Positions 17,844 through 26,944 are shown, numbered from the stretch's first letter. The stretch is 42,659 bases of DNA from Acidobacteriota bacterium (GCA_021851335.1 JAJZEA010000027.1:1-42659); one strand, 5' to 3'. The notes: generated by a model not told the origin, from the sequence alone. Made by a program: numbers and translations.

Positions 17844-19244
17844 TCACCCCATCACGCTCGCAGTCCACTGCATGCGTTGCAACTGCTTCCGGCTCCACTC
17901 CGAATCTGCCGCCAGCCGATCTCGATCCATCCCCTGCATCCATCCCAGAACCAGAAAATACAGCGGAGCCACCTGCTGCCCCACATACACCGTCGTCATG
18001 GTTACCAACAAGCTAACAACCACGCCAAGATGCGCATACAGCAGAAATCGATCATCGGCGCGCTCCGCATACCGCAACAACCTCGCCACTCGCACACAAC
18101 TGCCCACGCTCATCCACACAAAGAAGAACAGCCCCGGCACGCCCTGGATCACAGCCAGAAACAGATATTCGTTATCGATCGATTTTTGCCCTCGTACAGA
18201 CGGATAAAATGAAACACCCCAACCCGTCAGCGGTTTTTCCAGCACCAGCGGCATGTAGTTCCCAATCAACTCTCGCCGATAGATCGCATCTTCCTGCTCC
18301 ACCGTTTGCGCATGCTCACGGCTGCCCGCCGTATATTTTTTCCCGTAAACATACGCGCCGGTTCCCCCCACTGCCAACAACACCAGCACCACCGCCAACG
18401 CCTGCCGAAACGAACTCGCAAGCGGCAACCAAAGCACTGCAAACAGGATCATGGCTCCAATCCACGGACCGCGCGACTGCGTCATCAACAACCCCGCAAC
18501 CATGGCAACCATCACCACATTCCGCCAGCGCACCCTCAACTCTGTCGTCAGCGGACGCATTCCCCAGCGGGAATCGGCGCGTTGCAGCCACATGCAATAC
18601 GCAATCCCCATCGTAAAGATCATGCCTGCCAGAATTGCCTGTGCAAACGGCCCTTGAATTCGCCCGAATCCCCACCGCATCTGCTCCGGCCAGTCCACCG
18701 TCTGCTCTGGAAAAAATGCCTTCCACACGCGCTGGCTACTCGACTTTCCTGCGAGAAAGTCGTATACCCCAATCACCACATCCATCGTCAACAAGCTCAC
18801 GAAAACTCGCACAAACTGCGCGCGCCACTGAACAGCTTCCTCATGACTTGCGCCTTTGCGCGGCTCCATCCATTGCCGTCCCATCATGTAAGGAAAAGCA
18901 ACGGCAACGAGGTTTACATACACTTGCAGGCCACCATCGGGCGTCGTTCCGCCTCGCGCCTCGGAATACCCGGCCGAGAGCACAAATCCCAGCACCACAA
19001 AATCCATTACGCGCAGACGCCAGCCCGGCAACCCTTCGACCATCAATGCCAGGGCCACCGGGACCATGGCCATATCCAGAAATGTCACAGGTGGCAGATG
19101 CGGAAAACGGATCGTGTAGTACATCGGCAGCAGCAGAAGCGTTGGCAGATAGACCCAGAGGAATCCGCGACGCGCACCGCCTGCCATCACCACCACAGCG
19201 GCGATCCCGGCCGGCACAAACAGTATCGTCTCGCTCAGGTGCAC
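17844..19244 (-). CDS. O-antigen ligase/polymerase-like membrane protein (Wzy/WaaL type)
   Basis: Polytopic membrane protein of 466 aa with about 10-12 hydrophobic segments. The conserved Wzy_C-type region is seen as MTQSRGPWIGAMILFAVLWLPLA followed by a loop that carries the conserved block (REHAQTVEQEDAIYRRELIGNY, LEKPLTGWGVSFYPSVRGQKSIDNEYLFLAVIQGVPGLFFFVWM). Such proteins polymerise undecaprenyl-linked repeat units or ligate them to an acceptor in the periplasm; sequence alone does not separate the two roles. It lies 63 bases after the WecG-like gene and 7 bases before the GT2 gene, so both are probably in one transcript. In this gene setting (Wzx, Wzz and Wza present) a polymerase role is most likely. 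Confidence 0.85.
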   Translation of the reverse strand: MHLSETILFVPAGIAAVVVMAGGARRGFLWVYLPTLLLLPMYYTIRFPHLPPVTFLDMAMVPVALALMVEGLPGWRLRVMDFVVLGFVLSAGYSEARGGTTPDGGLQVYVNLVAVAFPYMMGRQWMEPRKGASHEEAVQWRAQFVRVFVSLLTMDVVIGVYDFLAGKSSSQRVWKAFFPEQTVDWPEQMRWGFGRIQGPFAQAILAGMIFTMGIAYCMWLQRADSRWGMRPLTTELRVRWRNVVMVAMVAGLLMTQSRGPWIGAMILFAVLWLPLASSFRQALAVVLVLLAVGGTGAYVYGKKYTAGSREHAQTVEQEDAIYRRELIGNYMPLVLEKPLTGWGVSFYPSVRGQKSIDNEYLFLAVIQGVPGLFFFVWMSVGSCVRVARLLRYAERADDRFLLYAHLGVVVSLLVTMTTVYVGQQVAPLYFLVLGWMQGMDRDRLAADSEWSRKQLQRMQWTASVMG

Positions 19245-19307
19245 GCCTGCTTCGTCCTCGTCCCCGCTGCAACCCAGGCTGCCTGACAGGCCAACGCGCA
19301 GATCGGT

Positions 19308-20450
19308 CTATTTGATTGTGCCCCAAACTGGCTGAGTCTGTGCGTTCAATCGGCGGCCAGTGCCCAGCATATCTGTGCCAAATAACGGGCTAAGACCCCA
19401 CTGATACATCAGCATCCGCAAACGCAGCGTCATCTCCACTGTATTCACCACCAGACCAGCATCATACAGCCGTCGGCGGCCATCCAGCATCAGTCCTGCG
19501 CCTGTCGTCGTCAGCCGCTTCACCCCACTCATGTGCAGGCAGACCACCTTGCCCTCAGCCACGGCACGATCCACCGCGTCGTCGATCGCCTCGGCCAATG
19601 TTCCGTCAAAATCCCCGTGAATATGCAAGTGCAAAGCCTCTTCAGACTCCCGCAGCGTGGTCGTCGCCGACTCCGTCGCCTTACCCTGCGTCAATCTGCC
19701 CAACAACGCCATCGGCAGCTTCGTCACCAGACCGATGAAGTCCCGCGCGTAACGTGGCGCCAGACGCTTCGGCTCCTGAGCCAGACGCATTGCCCACTCC
19801 AGACCCGTCTTCTGCATCCACCTCGGCGCTCGATTCAAATCGCCCAGCAGCATGTCCAGACTCCCGCCAATACCAATTGAAACCGGCACGCCCAGTCGCT
19901 TTTTGTTCATCCATATCCACTTCTCCTGCTTCGGATTCCCAAAGCTCACCAGCAGCATGTCCGGCTTGGCAGCCTTCACTCGCGCCACAATCTCGGCGTT
20001 GTCCATCTCTTCCAGTTCCGCTGGTGGCGGTGCAAACACGCCACAAATCTTCAAGCCTGGATTCTGCGCTTCAAACATCTCCGCAGCTCGCTCGCCCACA
20101 CCCTCGCGACCACCCAGCAGGAACACGCGATAGCCCTTCCGCGCACTCATTGCCATCAACTCCGGCACCAGATCCACGCCGGTCACGCGCTCCGGCAACG
20201 CATCTCCCAGCATTCGCGAAGCCCACACAAGCGGCATTCCGTCGGCCACCACCATCTCGCAGCCAGCCAGAATCCTGTGCAGATGCTCATCCCGCGTGCT
20301 GTTCAGCCAGAAATCTAGATTCGCTGTCGCCACCTGATGAAAGCCGCCCTCTTGAATCATCGTGTCGATTCGGTTTACCGCTTCCCCAAGCGTCACCGGT
20401 GCCAGTGGCAATCCCATCACGGATACGGAGTGCTTCTGCTGCATCTGCAT
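19308..20450 (-). CDS. WecG/TagA/CpsF glycosyltransferase (GT26) fused to a STAS-like domain
   Basis: Fusion protein of 380 aa. Residues 8-245 are a GT26 (WecG/TagA) domain: VATANLDFWLNSTRDEHLHRIL, VVADGMPLVWASRMLG (69-81), VFLLGGREGVGERAAEMF, and SFGNPKQEKWIW (169-180), with IGIGGSLDMLLGDLNRAPRWM. GT26 enzymes add ManNAc or a related sugar to an undecaprenyl-diphosphate-linked sugar at the membrane. Residues 272-357 look like a STAS domain: LHLHIHGDFDGTLAEAIDDAV, then VCLHMSGVKRLTTTGAGLML, where STAS proteins carry the phosphorylatable residue (here Thr314-316). GT26 proteins are usually about 240-260 aa, so the extra part is clear. It is the first gene of the exopolysaccharide operon; AAGAGG sits 4 bases before the ATG at 20450. 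Confidence 0.88.
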   Translation of the reverse strand: MQMQQKHSVSVMGLPLAPVTLGEAVNRIDTMIQEGGFHQVATANLDFWLNSTRDEHLHRILAGCEMVVADGMPLVWASRMLGDALPERVTGVDLVPELMAMSARKGYRVFLLGGREGVGERAAEMFEAQNPGLKICGVFAPPPAELEEMDNAEIVARVKAAKPDMLLVSFGNPKQEKWIWMNKKRLGVPVSIGIGGSLDMLLGDLNRAPRWMQKTGLEWAMRLAQEPKRLAPRYARDFIGLVTKLPMALLGRLTQGKATESATTTLRESEEALHLHIHGDFDGTLAEAIDDAVDRAVAEGKVVCLHMSGVKRLTTTGAGLMLDGRRRLYDAGLVVNTVEMTLRLRMLMYQWGLSPLFGTDMLGTGRRLNAQTQPVWGTIK

Positions 20451-20906
20451 TTCGCCTCTTCTGTTCCAGTCTGGTCCAACCTAACGACAAGGCTAGAAAC
20501 CGAGCGTTGATTCTGGATTTTTCCGCCTGTTTTTTGCTTCCCCGATCAGGTAAGTCACCAGAACGCTCTTCAATGTTGTTAGCGTAGCTTTCAATTTATC
20601 TGAAAACAATGACAGTTAAGTACGCGACAGATAACTCGTTAGAGTCGCCCCATCCCTCTTTTGGATTCTCTTCAGTGGTTACCTTTCTGTGGCTGATCAC
20701 TATTGAAATCTCCAACACAAAACTATCTGCACCACACCCCAGGTACAGTGGAAGTCCTTTGAATCATCGATTTACTTGGGAATTCGACAGATTTCCTTCG
20801 GAATAGCGAACCCATTGCAAACCTGCACCGACCGCATATCCCACAAAGGTAATACTTGAGCAGGTTACTTTATCTCGAAAAGTAATCTCTTATTGTGCGC
20901 GATAAG
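20451..20906. other. 456-base intergenic stretch before the exopolysaccharide operon
   Basis: No protein frame of credible composition. The bases are richer in A/T than the neighbours. The promoter of the minus-strand operon should be here; TTGTTT and TACGCT on the minus strand near 20606-20584 have a 17-base spacer but match consensus poorly. GGTTACTTT/AAAGTAATC (20864-20887) forms a 9-bp hairpin with one G-U pair just beyond the stop of the glycoside hydrolase gene; no T-run follows in its direction. Nothing else recognised. Confidence 0.45.
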
Positions 20907-23282
20907 TTACTCATCCCATTGCAAGACAGTGATTGAGCAAGGTGGAAGGAGAAAATTTTCTGCAAGATTTTCTCCACTTTGTGGCTTAATTTCATCCACA
21001 TTTTCATTGGAAGCACCCGGATCCGCATTCCACAGTCGGCTCCACGCAATCCGTGTACCCCGAGCCACTCTTTCCAACTGCACCGTGTGGGTAGCTGTCC
21101 GCGAAAGGTTGTACGCCACCACCACCCGATGCACATGCCCATCTCTTCGCTGCCGAAATCCAAAAAAATCCAGATCGTGCGCTGCTGCCAACTCCACCCC
21201 ATCATTGCCTCGGGCCACAGAATGCACAGGATCAGCGCCGCTTGTCGTCAAGCGCACCATATCGCCCGCCATGGCTCCGTTGACCATCGCCTCGGCTAGA
21301 AACAAGGGCCTGCGCCGCATTGTAGGCCCCATATCCACCACCGTGCCCCACAATCGCACCTGCTTGCCGTCATTGCGTCGAAACTCGTACTGCGGCAAGC
21401 CAAAGACCATCGCGTCGCGCGCGCCCTCATCCCGCTTCATTCGCAGCATTAGATCCGTTACCGCAATCCCGCCGGCCAGCGAAGGCGTCAAGCGATCCAG
21501 TGCCGCCTGGCTCGCCGCACCTTCCGTCGCATGCAGATTCACCTCATAGACCGCCAGCCGTTTCCCACCTGCCGCGCGACGTGCCTCTGCCAGCATTCCG
21601 TGCATCTCAAAATACTCCGTCTCCGCCAGCAGTGGATCAAACAGCTCCGCATCCGTCGCTCCGTGATCCACGGTATGCATCAGGTACGGCGCAATCGCCA
21701 GCGTATCCGCCACACCGCTTGCGCTCAACGCCAGCGCATCCTGGCTTTCGGGCAGCGACTGCGTTCCCGCCTGCCCATTCACCACCAGGTCAAACCTGTC
21801 CTCACTCGAGTAGGCGCTCGCACGCCGTCGAAACGCTGTCCACACCTGCCGCGCCTGCGCCCCGTAAGCGCCAGCATCCTCCATCGACTCGCCGTGAAAG
21901 ATACTGTTCCACGCCTCATTGCCCAGTTCAAGATGAATACGCGGAAACACCGTCGTCCACGGAGCCGCCTGACCCTCCGATGCTCGCAGCGCGCCCCCGG
22001 GGCTTCGGTTGTCTCCAGCCAGATACTCCGCCAGCAGTTCCGCATCCTGCGCATCGATCCCCAGAGGAACCACGATCCACGGCTCAGCTCCCACCGCGCG
22101 GCACAACTCCAGAAACTCCGGAACACCCACCGCCACATCCTCTTCACGCGTCTTCCACACTGAATATCCCGCGCGCTCCCGCGCCATCCGCGGTTCCAGC
22201 AGCGTATGCATCGACGCGCCCAGTTGCTCGCCCGCCATCAACCGCATCAACCCCGGATGCAGCGCACGCAGAGTCTGCACGACGGCATCGCGAAACGCCG
22301 TCGGATTCTGCATCGCCGCATTCGGCACAGCTTCGAGCGACACATCGTCCAGCAGCACGCTTGCGCCCTGCACCTGAAAGCGAAGTCTGGCAGCCGCAGC
22401 TTTGGCACCCGCCCAATCATCCGCCACAAACCGAAACTCGTAATCCTGCCATCCGCTCCGCAGCGCAACCTGCTGCGAAAAAAACTCCGCGCGCCCCTCG
22501 CGTCCCACATCCACATGGAAGCTTCGGTTTCCTGCCAGTGGCTTGGCTAGAAATCGCAGCACATACACCCCATGCAGCCACACAAACGAGCGTTCTGTGC
22601 TTGAGTCAAAGTACGATGTCACATCCGCACTTTGCCCGGCCATCGCTGCCTCCACGCGCAGCGCCTGTTTTCCCAGTGTCTTTTGCGACAAATCTCTCCG
22701 CTCCGCGCTCAGCCTCGCGCCGCCATACAGACTCGTCCACCATCCCGCAGCCGGATCGTCAGGAAAATCCTTGCTCAGCCTTACCCACTCGCCCGGTTCC
22801 ATGGGTGCATTGCCGCTCACCGCCTCCACGCGATATCCATCCGCGCTCGGCAGACTTTGCCCAATCCACCCGCTCGCCGTCGCAGGCACATAGACATCCG
22901 TAGCGCCCGGCTGCAATCGCACCAGCGCCTCATAGCTACCGCCATCCCAGAATCCCGCCGGCCAACGCACACCACCCATCGTCTCCGTGCAGCCATCCTG
23001 CACTCGATTGCAATGCACCACCGAGCGATACGTCATCCCTTCAAATCCAGGATTGCGCCCCACCAGATTCCGCAGCATCTGCCCGGAGTCGTAAAAGTTT
23101 TGCTCGCCCAGATTGATGCCCAGCCGTGTTGCCTGCGGCTCGATCACCGTATCCGTCATCCGCACACGCGTCACTGCCACGTCCGGCGCTCGCGAAGAGG
23201 CGGGAATCCCGCAAACTACTGCCGCCGTCGCGCACACTGCCAGCGCCATCACTGCGCGCCTCCAACCACTTCCGCTTAGCAT
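20907..23282 (-). CDS. Secreted glycoside hydrolase-like protein (clan GH-A, GH51/39-like) with carbohydrate-binding-like region
   Basis: Secreted protein, 791 aa from the chosen ATG. The N-terminus is a signal peptide (SGWRRAVMALAVCATA and on to SSRA). Residues about 205-320 look like a jelly-roll carbohydrate-binding module (VWLHGVYVLRFLAKPLAGNR through VLLDDVSLEAVP). The C-terminal two thirds follow the clan GH-A (beta/alpha)8 pattern, with HLELGNEAWN carrying the candidate acid/base Glu456 and LAVYEVNLHATEG the candidate nucleophile Glu580. Best comparison is with alpha-L-arabinofuranosidase-like families (GH51/GH39-type), but the substrate is unknown. Start ATG 23282 has GAGG 5 bases upstream; ATG 23306 and 23327 are in frame. 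It may trim or depolymerise the exopolysaccharide in the periplasm. It is divergent from the GT4 gene by 63 bases. Confidence 0.7.
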   Translation of the reverse strand: MLSGSGWRRAVMALAVCATAAVVCGIPASSRAPDVAVTRVRMTDTVIEPQATRLGINLGEQNFYDSGQMLRNLVGRNPGFEGMTYRSVVHCNRVQDGCTETMGGVRWPAGFWDGGSYEALVRLQPGATDVYVPATASGWIGQSLPSADGYRVEAVSGNAPMEPGEWVRLSKDFPDDPAAGWWTSLYGGARLSAERRDLSQKTLGKQALRVEAAMAGQSADVTSYFDSSTERSFVWLHGVYVLRFLAKPLAGNRSFHVDVGREGRAEFFSQQVALRSGWQDYEFRFVADDWAGAKAAAARLRFQVQGASVLLDDVSLEAVPNAAMQNPTAFRDAVVQTLRALHPGLMRLMAGEQLGASMHTLLEPRMARERAGYSVWKTREEDVAVGVPEFLELCRAVGAEPWIVVPLGIDAQDAELLAEYLAGDNRSPGGALRASEGQAAPWTTVFPRIHLELGNEAWNSIFHGESMEDAGAYGAQARQVWTAFRRRASAYSSEDRFDLVVNGQAGTQSLPESQDALALSASGVADTLAIAPYLMHTVDHGATDAELFDPLLAETEYFEMHGMLAEARRAAGGKRLAVYEVNLHATEGAASQAALDRLTPSLAGGIAVTDLMLRMKRDEGARDAMVFGLPQYEFRRNDGKQVRLWGTVVDMGPTMRRRPLFLAEAMVNGAMAGDMVRLTTSGADPVHSVARGNDGVELAAAHDLDFFGFRQRRDGHVHRVVVAYNLSRTATHTVQLERVARGTRIAWSRLWNADPGASNENVDEIKPQSGENLAENFLLPPCSITVLQWDE

Positions 23283-23345
23283 CCTGTCCTCACTGCGCCA
23301 ATCCATTCGCGCTGAACGCACCTGCATCTTCCGTCGGCTCACTCG

Positions 23346-24692
23346 ATGGCATATTATACTGACCTCACTTTGAACGACCGCGCCGCGCTCCATTCCAACG
23401 CTCGCTCGCCTACTGCATCCTCCCCACGTCTGGCCTATCTGCTGAGCGTCTATCCCGCCGTATCTCACACTTTTTTTCTCCGCGAAATCATCGCTCTCCG
23501 CGCTCGTGGATTCCAGATTCACACCGCTTCCGTCAATCCACCCGACCGCTCATTCAGCCAGCTTCCCCAGGAAGAACAACAGGAAGCCGCTGCCACCTTC
23601 TACCTGAAGCCGCCTCGCGATACTTCCCGGCTTCGCACCGCCTCTGCCTGGCTCAGCCGGCTGCTCTCCATACTCGCTGCGCTGCTCGCGCACCCTGCCG
23701 TCGCGCTTCGAGGGCTACGCGCCGTCGCCGCCATGCCACGCGCCTCGGTCGCCTGGTCGCTTCGCCTGGCCTATCTTGCGGAAGCGCTTCTGCTTGGTCG
23801 CTGGATGCGTCGCCACTCGCTTCATCACCTGCATGTCCACTTCGGAGGGCCCGTCTCCAGCGTCGCATTGCTGGCCGCTCGCGCCTGGCAGATTCCCTGG
23901 TCGCTCACCCTTCATGGCCCTGGAGAATTCCACAACGAAACCCCCACATGGCTACGCGAAAAAATCCTCTCCGCCACGCGCATCTTCGCCATCAGTCACT
24001 TCACTCGCTCGCAGATTCTGCGTATCGCCCCGGAAGCCGAAAAAAAAACCGTCATCCTGCGCCTCGGTGTCCATCCCGATCTGCTTGCCCAGCCACTCCC
24101 GCATCCAGGCGACCCAGCGCGACCGCTGGAAATCCTCTGCACCGGACGCCTCGTCTCGGCTAAAGGTCAGCGCATTCTCCTGCAAGCCTTCGCCGCGCTC
24201 ACCTCGCGCAATCCGCTCCGGCTCGTCTTTATCGGCGACGGGCCTGACCAACCCGCACTCCAGTCTCTCGCAGCCTCGCTCGGACTCGCCGCGCAGGTCG
24301 AGTGGACCGGCGCGCTGGATCACGCCTCCACCCTAGCACGTGTCGCTCGCGCCGATCTCTTCGTCCTCGCCAGCTTCGCCGAGGGTCTGCCCGTTGCGCT
24401 CATGGAAGCCATGGCACTAGGCGTTCCCTGCGTCTCCACCTTCATCGCCGGCATTCCAGAGCTGATCGAGAATGGCAAAAATGGTCTGCTTGTTCCCGCT
24501 TCCGATCATGCCGCGCTCGCCGCCGCCATCCAGCGGCTCATCGATGATCCATCCCTACGCCAGCGCCTCGCAGAGCGCGCACGCCAAACTGTCGCCGAGG
24601 AATACAACCTTGAGCGCAATCTCGATCCACTCGCCGACCATCTCCGCGATCTCTGCGCACTGTCTTCGCACAGGTTGGCTCACCATGCGTAA
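23346..24692 (+). CDS. GT4 glycosyltransferase (WcaL-like)
   Basis: Retaining GT-B glycosyltransferase, 448 aa. The first domain begins RLAYLLSVYPAVSHTFFLREI (residues 28-48), the usual opening of the colanic-acid WcaL-like group. WSLTLHGPGEFHNETP is the mid-domain histidine block, RILLQAFAALTSRNPLRLVFIGDGPDQPAL is the second-domain nucleotide-sugar fold, and AEGLPVALMEAMALGVPCVSTFIAGIPELI contains the E-x7-E motif. ATG 23346 is the only ATG near the domain; TTG 23370 is a possible alternative because a TATACT lies just before it. It should transfer a sugar to the lipid-linked repeat unit in the cytoplasm. Its last 8 bases overlap the start of the next GT gene. Confidence 0.85.
   Translation: MAYYTDLTLNDRAALHSNARSPTASSPRLAYLLSVYPAVSHTFFLREIIALRARGFQIHTASVNPPDRSFSQLPQEEQQEAAATFYLKPPRDTSRLRTASAWLSRLLSILAALLAHPAVALRGLRAVAAMPRASVAWSLRLAYLAEALLLGRWMRRHSLHHLHVHFGGPVSSVALLAARAWQIPWSLTLHGPGEFHNETPTWLREKILSATRIFAISHFTRSQILRIAPEAEKKTVILRLGVHPDLLAQPLPHPGDPARPLEILCTGRLVSAKGQRILLQAFAALTSRNPLRLVFIGDGPDQPALQSLAASLGLAAQVEWTGALDHASTLARVARADLFVLASFAEGLPVALMEAMALGVPCVSTFIAGIPELIENGKNGLLVPASDHAALAAAIQRLIDDPSLRQRLAERARQTVAEEYNLERNLDPLADHLRDLCALSSHRLAHHA
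23353..23358 (-). promoter_or_regulatory. Possible -10 box (TATAAT, minus) of the glycoside hydrolase gene
   Basis: Perfect TATAAT on the minus strand, inside the start region of the divergent GT4 gene. Transcription would begin near 23347, about 65 bases before ATG 23282. No good -35 at 16-18 bases. Confidence 0.3.
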
Positions 24693-25737
24693 TTCCGCTC
24701 CCATACCCAAGCTTCCGCCGATCGCGCTGCCTTCGCTCAAGCTTTCCATCGTTATCGTATCCTTCAACACGCGCGACACCCTGCGCCACTGCCTGCAACT
24801 CGCCAAGGTGGAGTTGCTCCGCATCGCGCGACTGGGATTAACCTCAGAAATCCTCGTCGTCGACAACGCCTCCACCGACGGCTCTGCCGAGATGGTCGAG
24901 CAGTTCTTCCCCGATCTACGGCTGATTCGTAGTTCGGTCAACCTTGGCTTCGGCGGAGCGAACAACCTCGCTCTGCTTGCTTCACGCGGCGAATTGCTGC
25001 TGCTGCTCAACTCCGACGCCTTTCTTGAATCACCCATTCTCGACCGCTTGCTCGCCTCCATGGATCGTGACGAATCCATTGGAATCCTTGGCATCTCTCA
25101 GATCAGCCGCGATGGTTCTCCTCAGCCTTCCGCGCGTAGATTCCACACTCTCTGGCGCGACGCCTGCATGATGACCGGTCTCGCCGAATTCTTCCCCAAC
25201 AGCCCTCTTTGGGCTGCACTCTTCGGCGGACTCGACCGCAAATGGCATGGCGTCTGCCATCCCGTTCCGGTAGATTGGATCCCTGGAGCTTTCATGCTCA
25301 TCCGTCGCACGCTGCTCGAAGACGTCAGCCTCTTCGACCCCGCGCTCTTCCTCTACGTCGAAGAGGTCGATCTATGCAAACGCGCTCACCGCAACGGATG
25401 GACGGTTGTCTATCTACCCGAATACTCCGTCCTCCACATTGGCGGTGAAAGCGCCGGTTCCATCAACGCCGCTCTCGACTCTCCGCCCAGCCATCAGGTC
25501 GTCCTCTGGCGTATGCGCAGCACGCTGCTGTACTACCGCAAATGGCACGGGATACAAGCCTGGGGGGCTGCCGTTCTGGAGATTGCTCTCTATCGCCTGC
25601 GCTGGCTACGCAACCGCTGGAGCCGCAGCCCCCAGCGCAGAACGCGCGCCCGCCACGCTCTTCAGCTCATCGCCCTCATGCGACAGGCCTGGCGCGACAC
25701 ACGCGGCGGACGTGTCAGCCCGCCCCAACCCTGGTAA
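24685..25737 (+). CDS. GT2 glycosyltransferase, rhamnosyltransferase-like
   Basis: GT2 family enzyme of 350 aa, of the WbbL/rhamnosyltransferase type. SIVIVSFNTRDTLRHCLQLA opens the fold, followed by ILVVDNASTDGSAEMVEQFF, ELLLLLNSDAFLE (NSD in place of DxD) and WIPGAFMLIRRTLLEDVSLFDPALFLYVEEVDLCKRAHRNGW, the acceptor-side block with its catalytic acidic residues. The C-terminus is basic (RYRLRWLRNRWSRSPQRRTRARH type). Start ATG 24685 lies inside the last codons of the GT4 gene (8-base overlap), although the frame is open much further upstream. It probably adds one sugar (perhaps rhamnose) to the exopolysaccharide repeat unit; the donor cannot be proven from sequence. Confidence 0.85.
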   Translation: MRNSAPIPKLPPIALPSLKLSIVIVSFNTRDTLRHCLQLAKVELLRIARLGLTSEILVVDNASTDGSAEMVEQFFPDLRLIRSSVNLGFGGANNLALLASRGELLLLLNSDAFLESPILDRLLASMDRDESIGILGISQISRDGSPQPSARRFHTLWRDACMMTGLAEFFPNSPLWAALFGGLDRKWHGVCHPVPVDWIPGAFMLIRRTLLEDVSLFDPALFLYVEEVDLCKRAHRNGWTVVYLPEYSVLHIGGESAGSINAALDSPPSHQVVLWRMRSTLLYYRKWHGIQAWGAAVLEIALYRLRWLRNRWSRSPQRRTRARHALQLIALMRQAWRDTRGGRVSPPQPW

Positions 25738-25844
25738 ATCCATCCCCTACCCGGCCGACTCACCTCGCCGCGCAATTTATACTCGCACTCAGCGACTCGC
25801 GCTCTGCATTCCAGCGCCTTTCTTTCCGTCAAATCCGGAGACCG

Positions 25845-26903
25845 ATGTCCCGAGACTCAGACTCGTCCATTCAGCATCTCGCCGTCGTCGTCATTGGACG
25901 CAACGAAGGCGAGCGTCTGCGCCGCTGCCTGAACTCTGTCGCTTCCCTCAAGCTCCCGCCGGGGATCCATCACGCCGCCACTGTTTACGTCGATTCCAAC
26001 TCCACCGATAACAGCCTTGAAGTGGCCCGCTCGCTCGGCGCACATATCATTGCGCTGCCCACCGGCCCATGGACCGCAGCTCGCGGTCGCAACATTGGAT
26101 GGCGCGCCGCTCTCGAACTTCATCCCATCGACTGGGTTCTTTTTCTCGACGGCGACACCGTTCTCGACCCGGAATTCCTTCCCGCCGCTTGCTCCCAGGC
26201 CATCCCCGAATCCTCCATCGCAAGCGTCTTCGGCCTCCGCATCGAATCTCACCCACAGCAGTCGATCTACACCTGGGTTCTCGCTCTCGACTGGCTCCAG
26301 GACTCGCACCAGCACGCTCATTTCGGCGGCGATGTGCTCCTTCGCGTCTCCGCATTGCTCGCCTCCGACGGCTACGATGACTCCCTCATCGCCGGCGAAG
26401 ATCCTGAACTCTCTCACCGCATCGGCACCCTCGGCTGGCGTCATCTCCAGCTTGACCGCCTCATGACCACGCACGATCTGGCCATTCTCCGCTTTTCCCA
26501 GTATTGGTCACGCCTGCTCCGCTCCGGTTACGCCTACGCCGACGTCGCCGAGCGCTTCCGCCATACCCCGGAGCGCTTCTGGTACGGAGACTCCCGGCGC
26601 AACGTGCTGCGAGGCAGCTTCTGGCTTGTCAGCCTGGTGGCCTCACTGGCCTTCGCCATCTCCTTCGCGCTTCTGCACCTTCCTGCTCGCGCCATCGCTT
26701 CCATCGGCCTCTGGCTGGCGATTTTCTCTGCTGCCTCCATGCGTTCAGCCTGGCGCTATCGTCGACGCAGCGACTCTCGGATCACGCTTTTTCTCTACGG
26801 CATCCACTCCCAGTTCCAGCAGATTCCGCTCCTGTTCGGCCAGCTCAACTGGTTCTTCGACCACCTGCGCTCGCGCCACCGCACGCTCATAGAATACAAA
26901 TAG
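25845..26903 (+). CDS. GT2 glycosyltransferase with C-terminal membrane segments
   Basis: GT2 enzyme of 352 aa. AVVVIGRNEGERLRRCLNSV opens the nucleotide-binding fold, YVDSNSTDNSLEVARSLGAHI follows, LFLDGDTVLDPEF contains the DxD-type metal site, and DDSLIAGEDPELSHRIGTLGW carries the catalytic ED. Two hydrophobic segments (about 255-290, WLVSLVASLAFAISFALL and ASIGLWLAIFSAASM) anchor it to the membrane. GGAG is 4 bases before ATG 25845. It is the third glycosyltransferase of the plus-strand run, 107 bases after the previous gene, and is followed by tRNA-Arg on the other strand. Its substrate is unknown. Confidence 0.82.
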   Translation: MSRDSDSSIQHLAVVVIGRNEGERLRRCLNSVASLKLPPGIHHAATVYVDSNSTDNSLEVARSLGAHIIALPTGPWTAARGRNIGWRAALELHPIDWVLFLDGDTVLDPEFLPAACSQAIPESSIASVFGLRIESHPQQSIYTWVLALDWLQDSHQHAHFGGDVLLRVSALLASDGYDDSLIAGEDPELSHRIGTLGWRHLQLDRLMTTHDLAILRFSQYWSRLLRSGYAYADVAERFRHTPERFWYGDSRRNVLRGSFWLVSLVASLAFAISFALLHLPARAIASIGLWLAIFSAASMRSAWRYRRRSDSRITLFLYGIHSQFQQIPLLFGQLNWFFDHLRSRHRTLIEYK

Positions 26904-26920
26904 TTTTTGCCCTCAAAAAT

Positions 26921-26944
26921 GCGAAAACCGCCCTTTGCAGGCGG
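26921..26944 (-). terminator. Intrinsic terminator of tRNA-Arg
   Basis: On the minus strand CCGCC and GGCGG pair around a 7-base loop (TGCAAAG) and are followed by TTTTCGCATTTTT. It lies about 30 bases beyond the tRNA 3' end. Confidence 0.65.
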
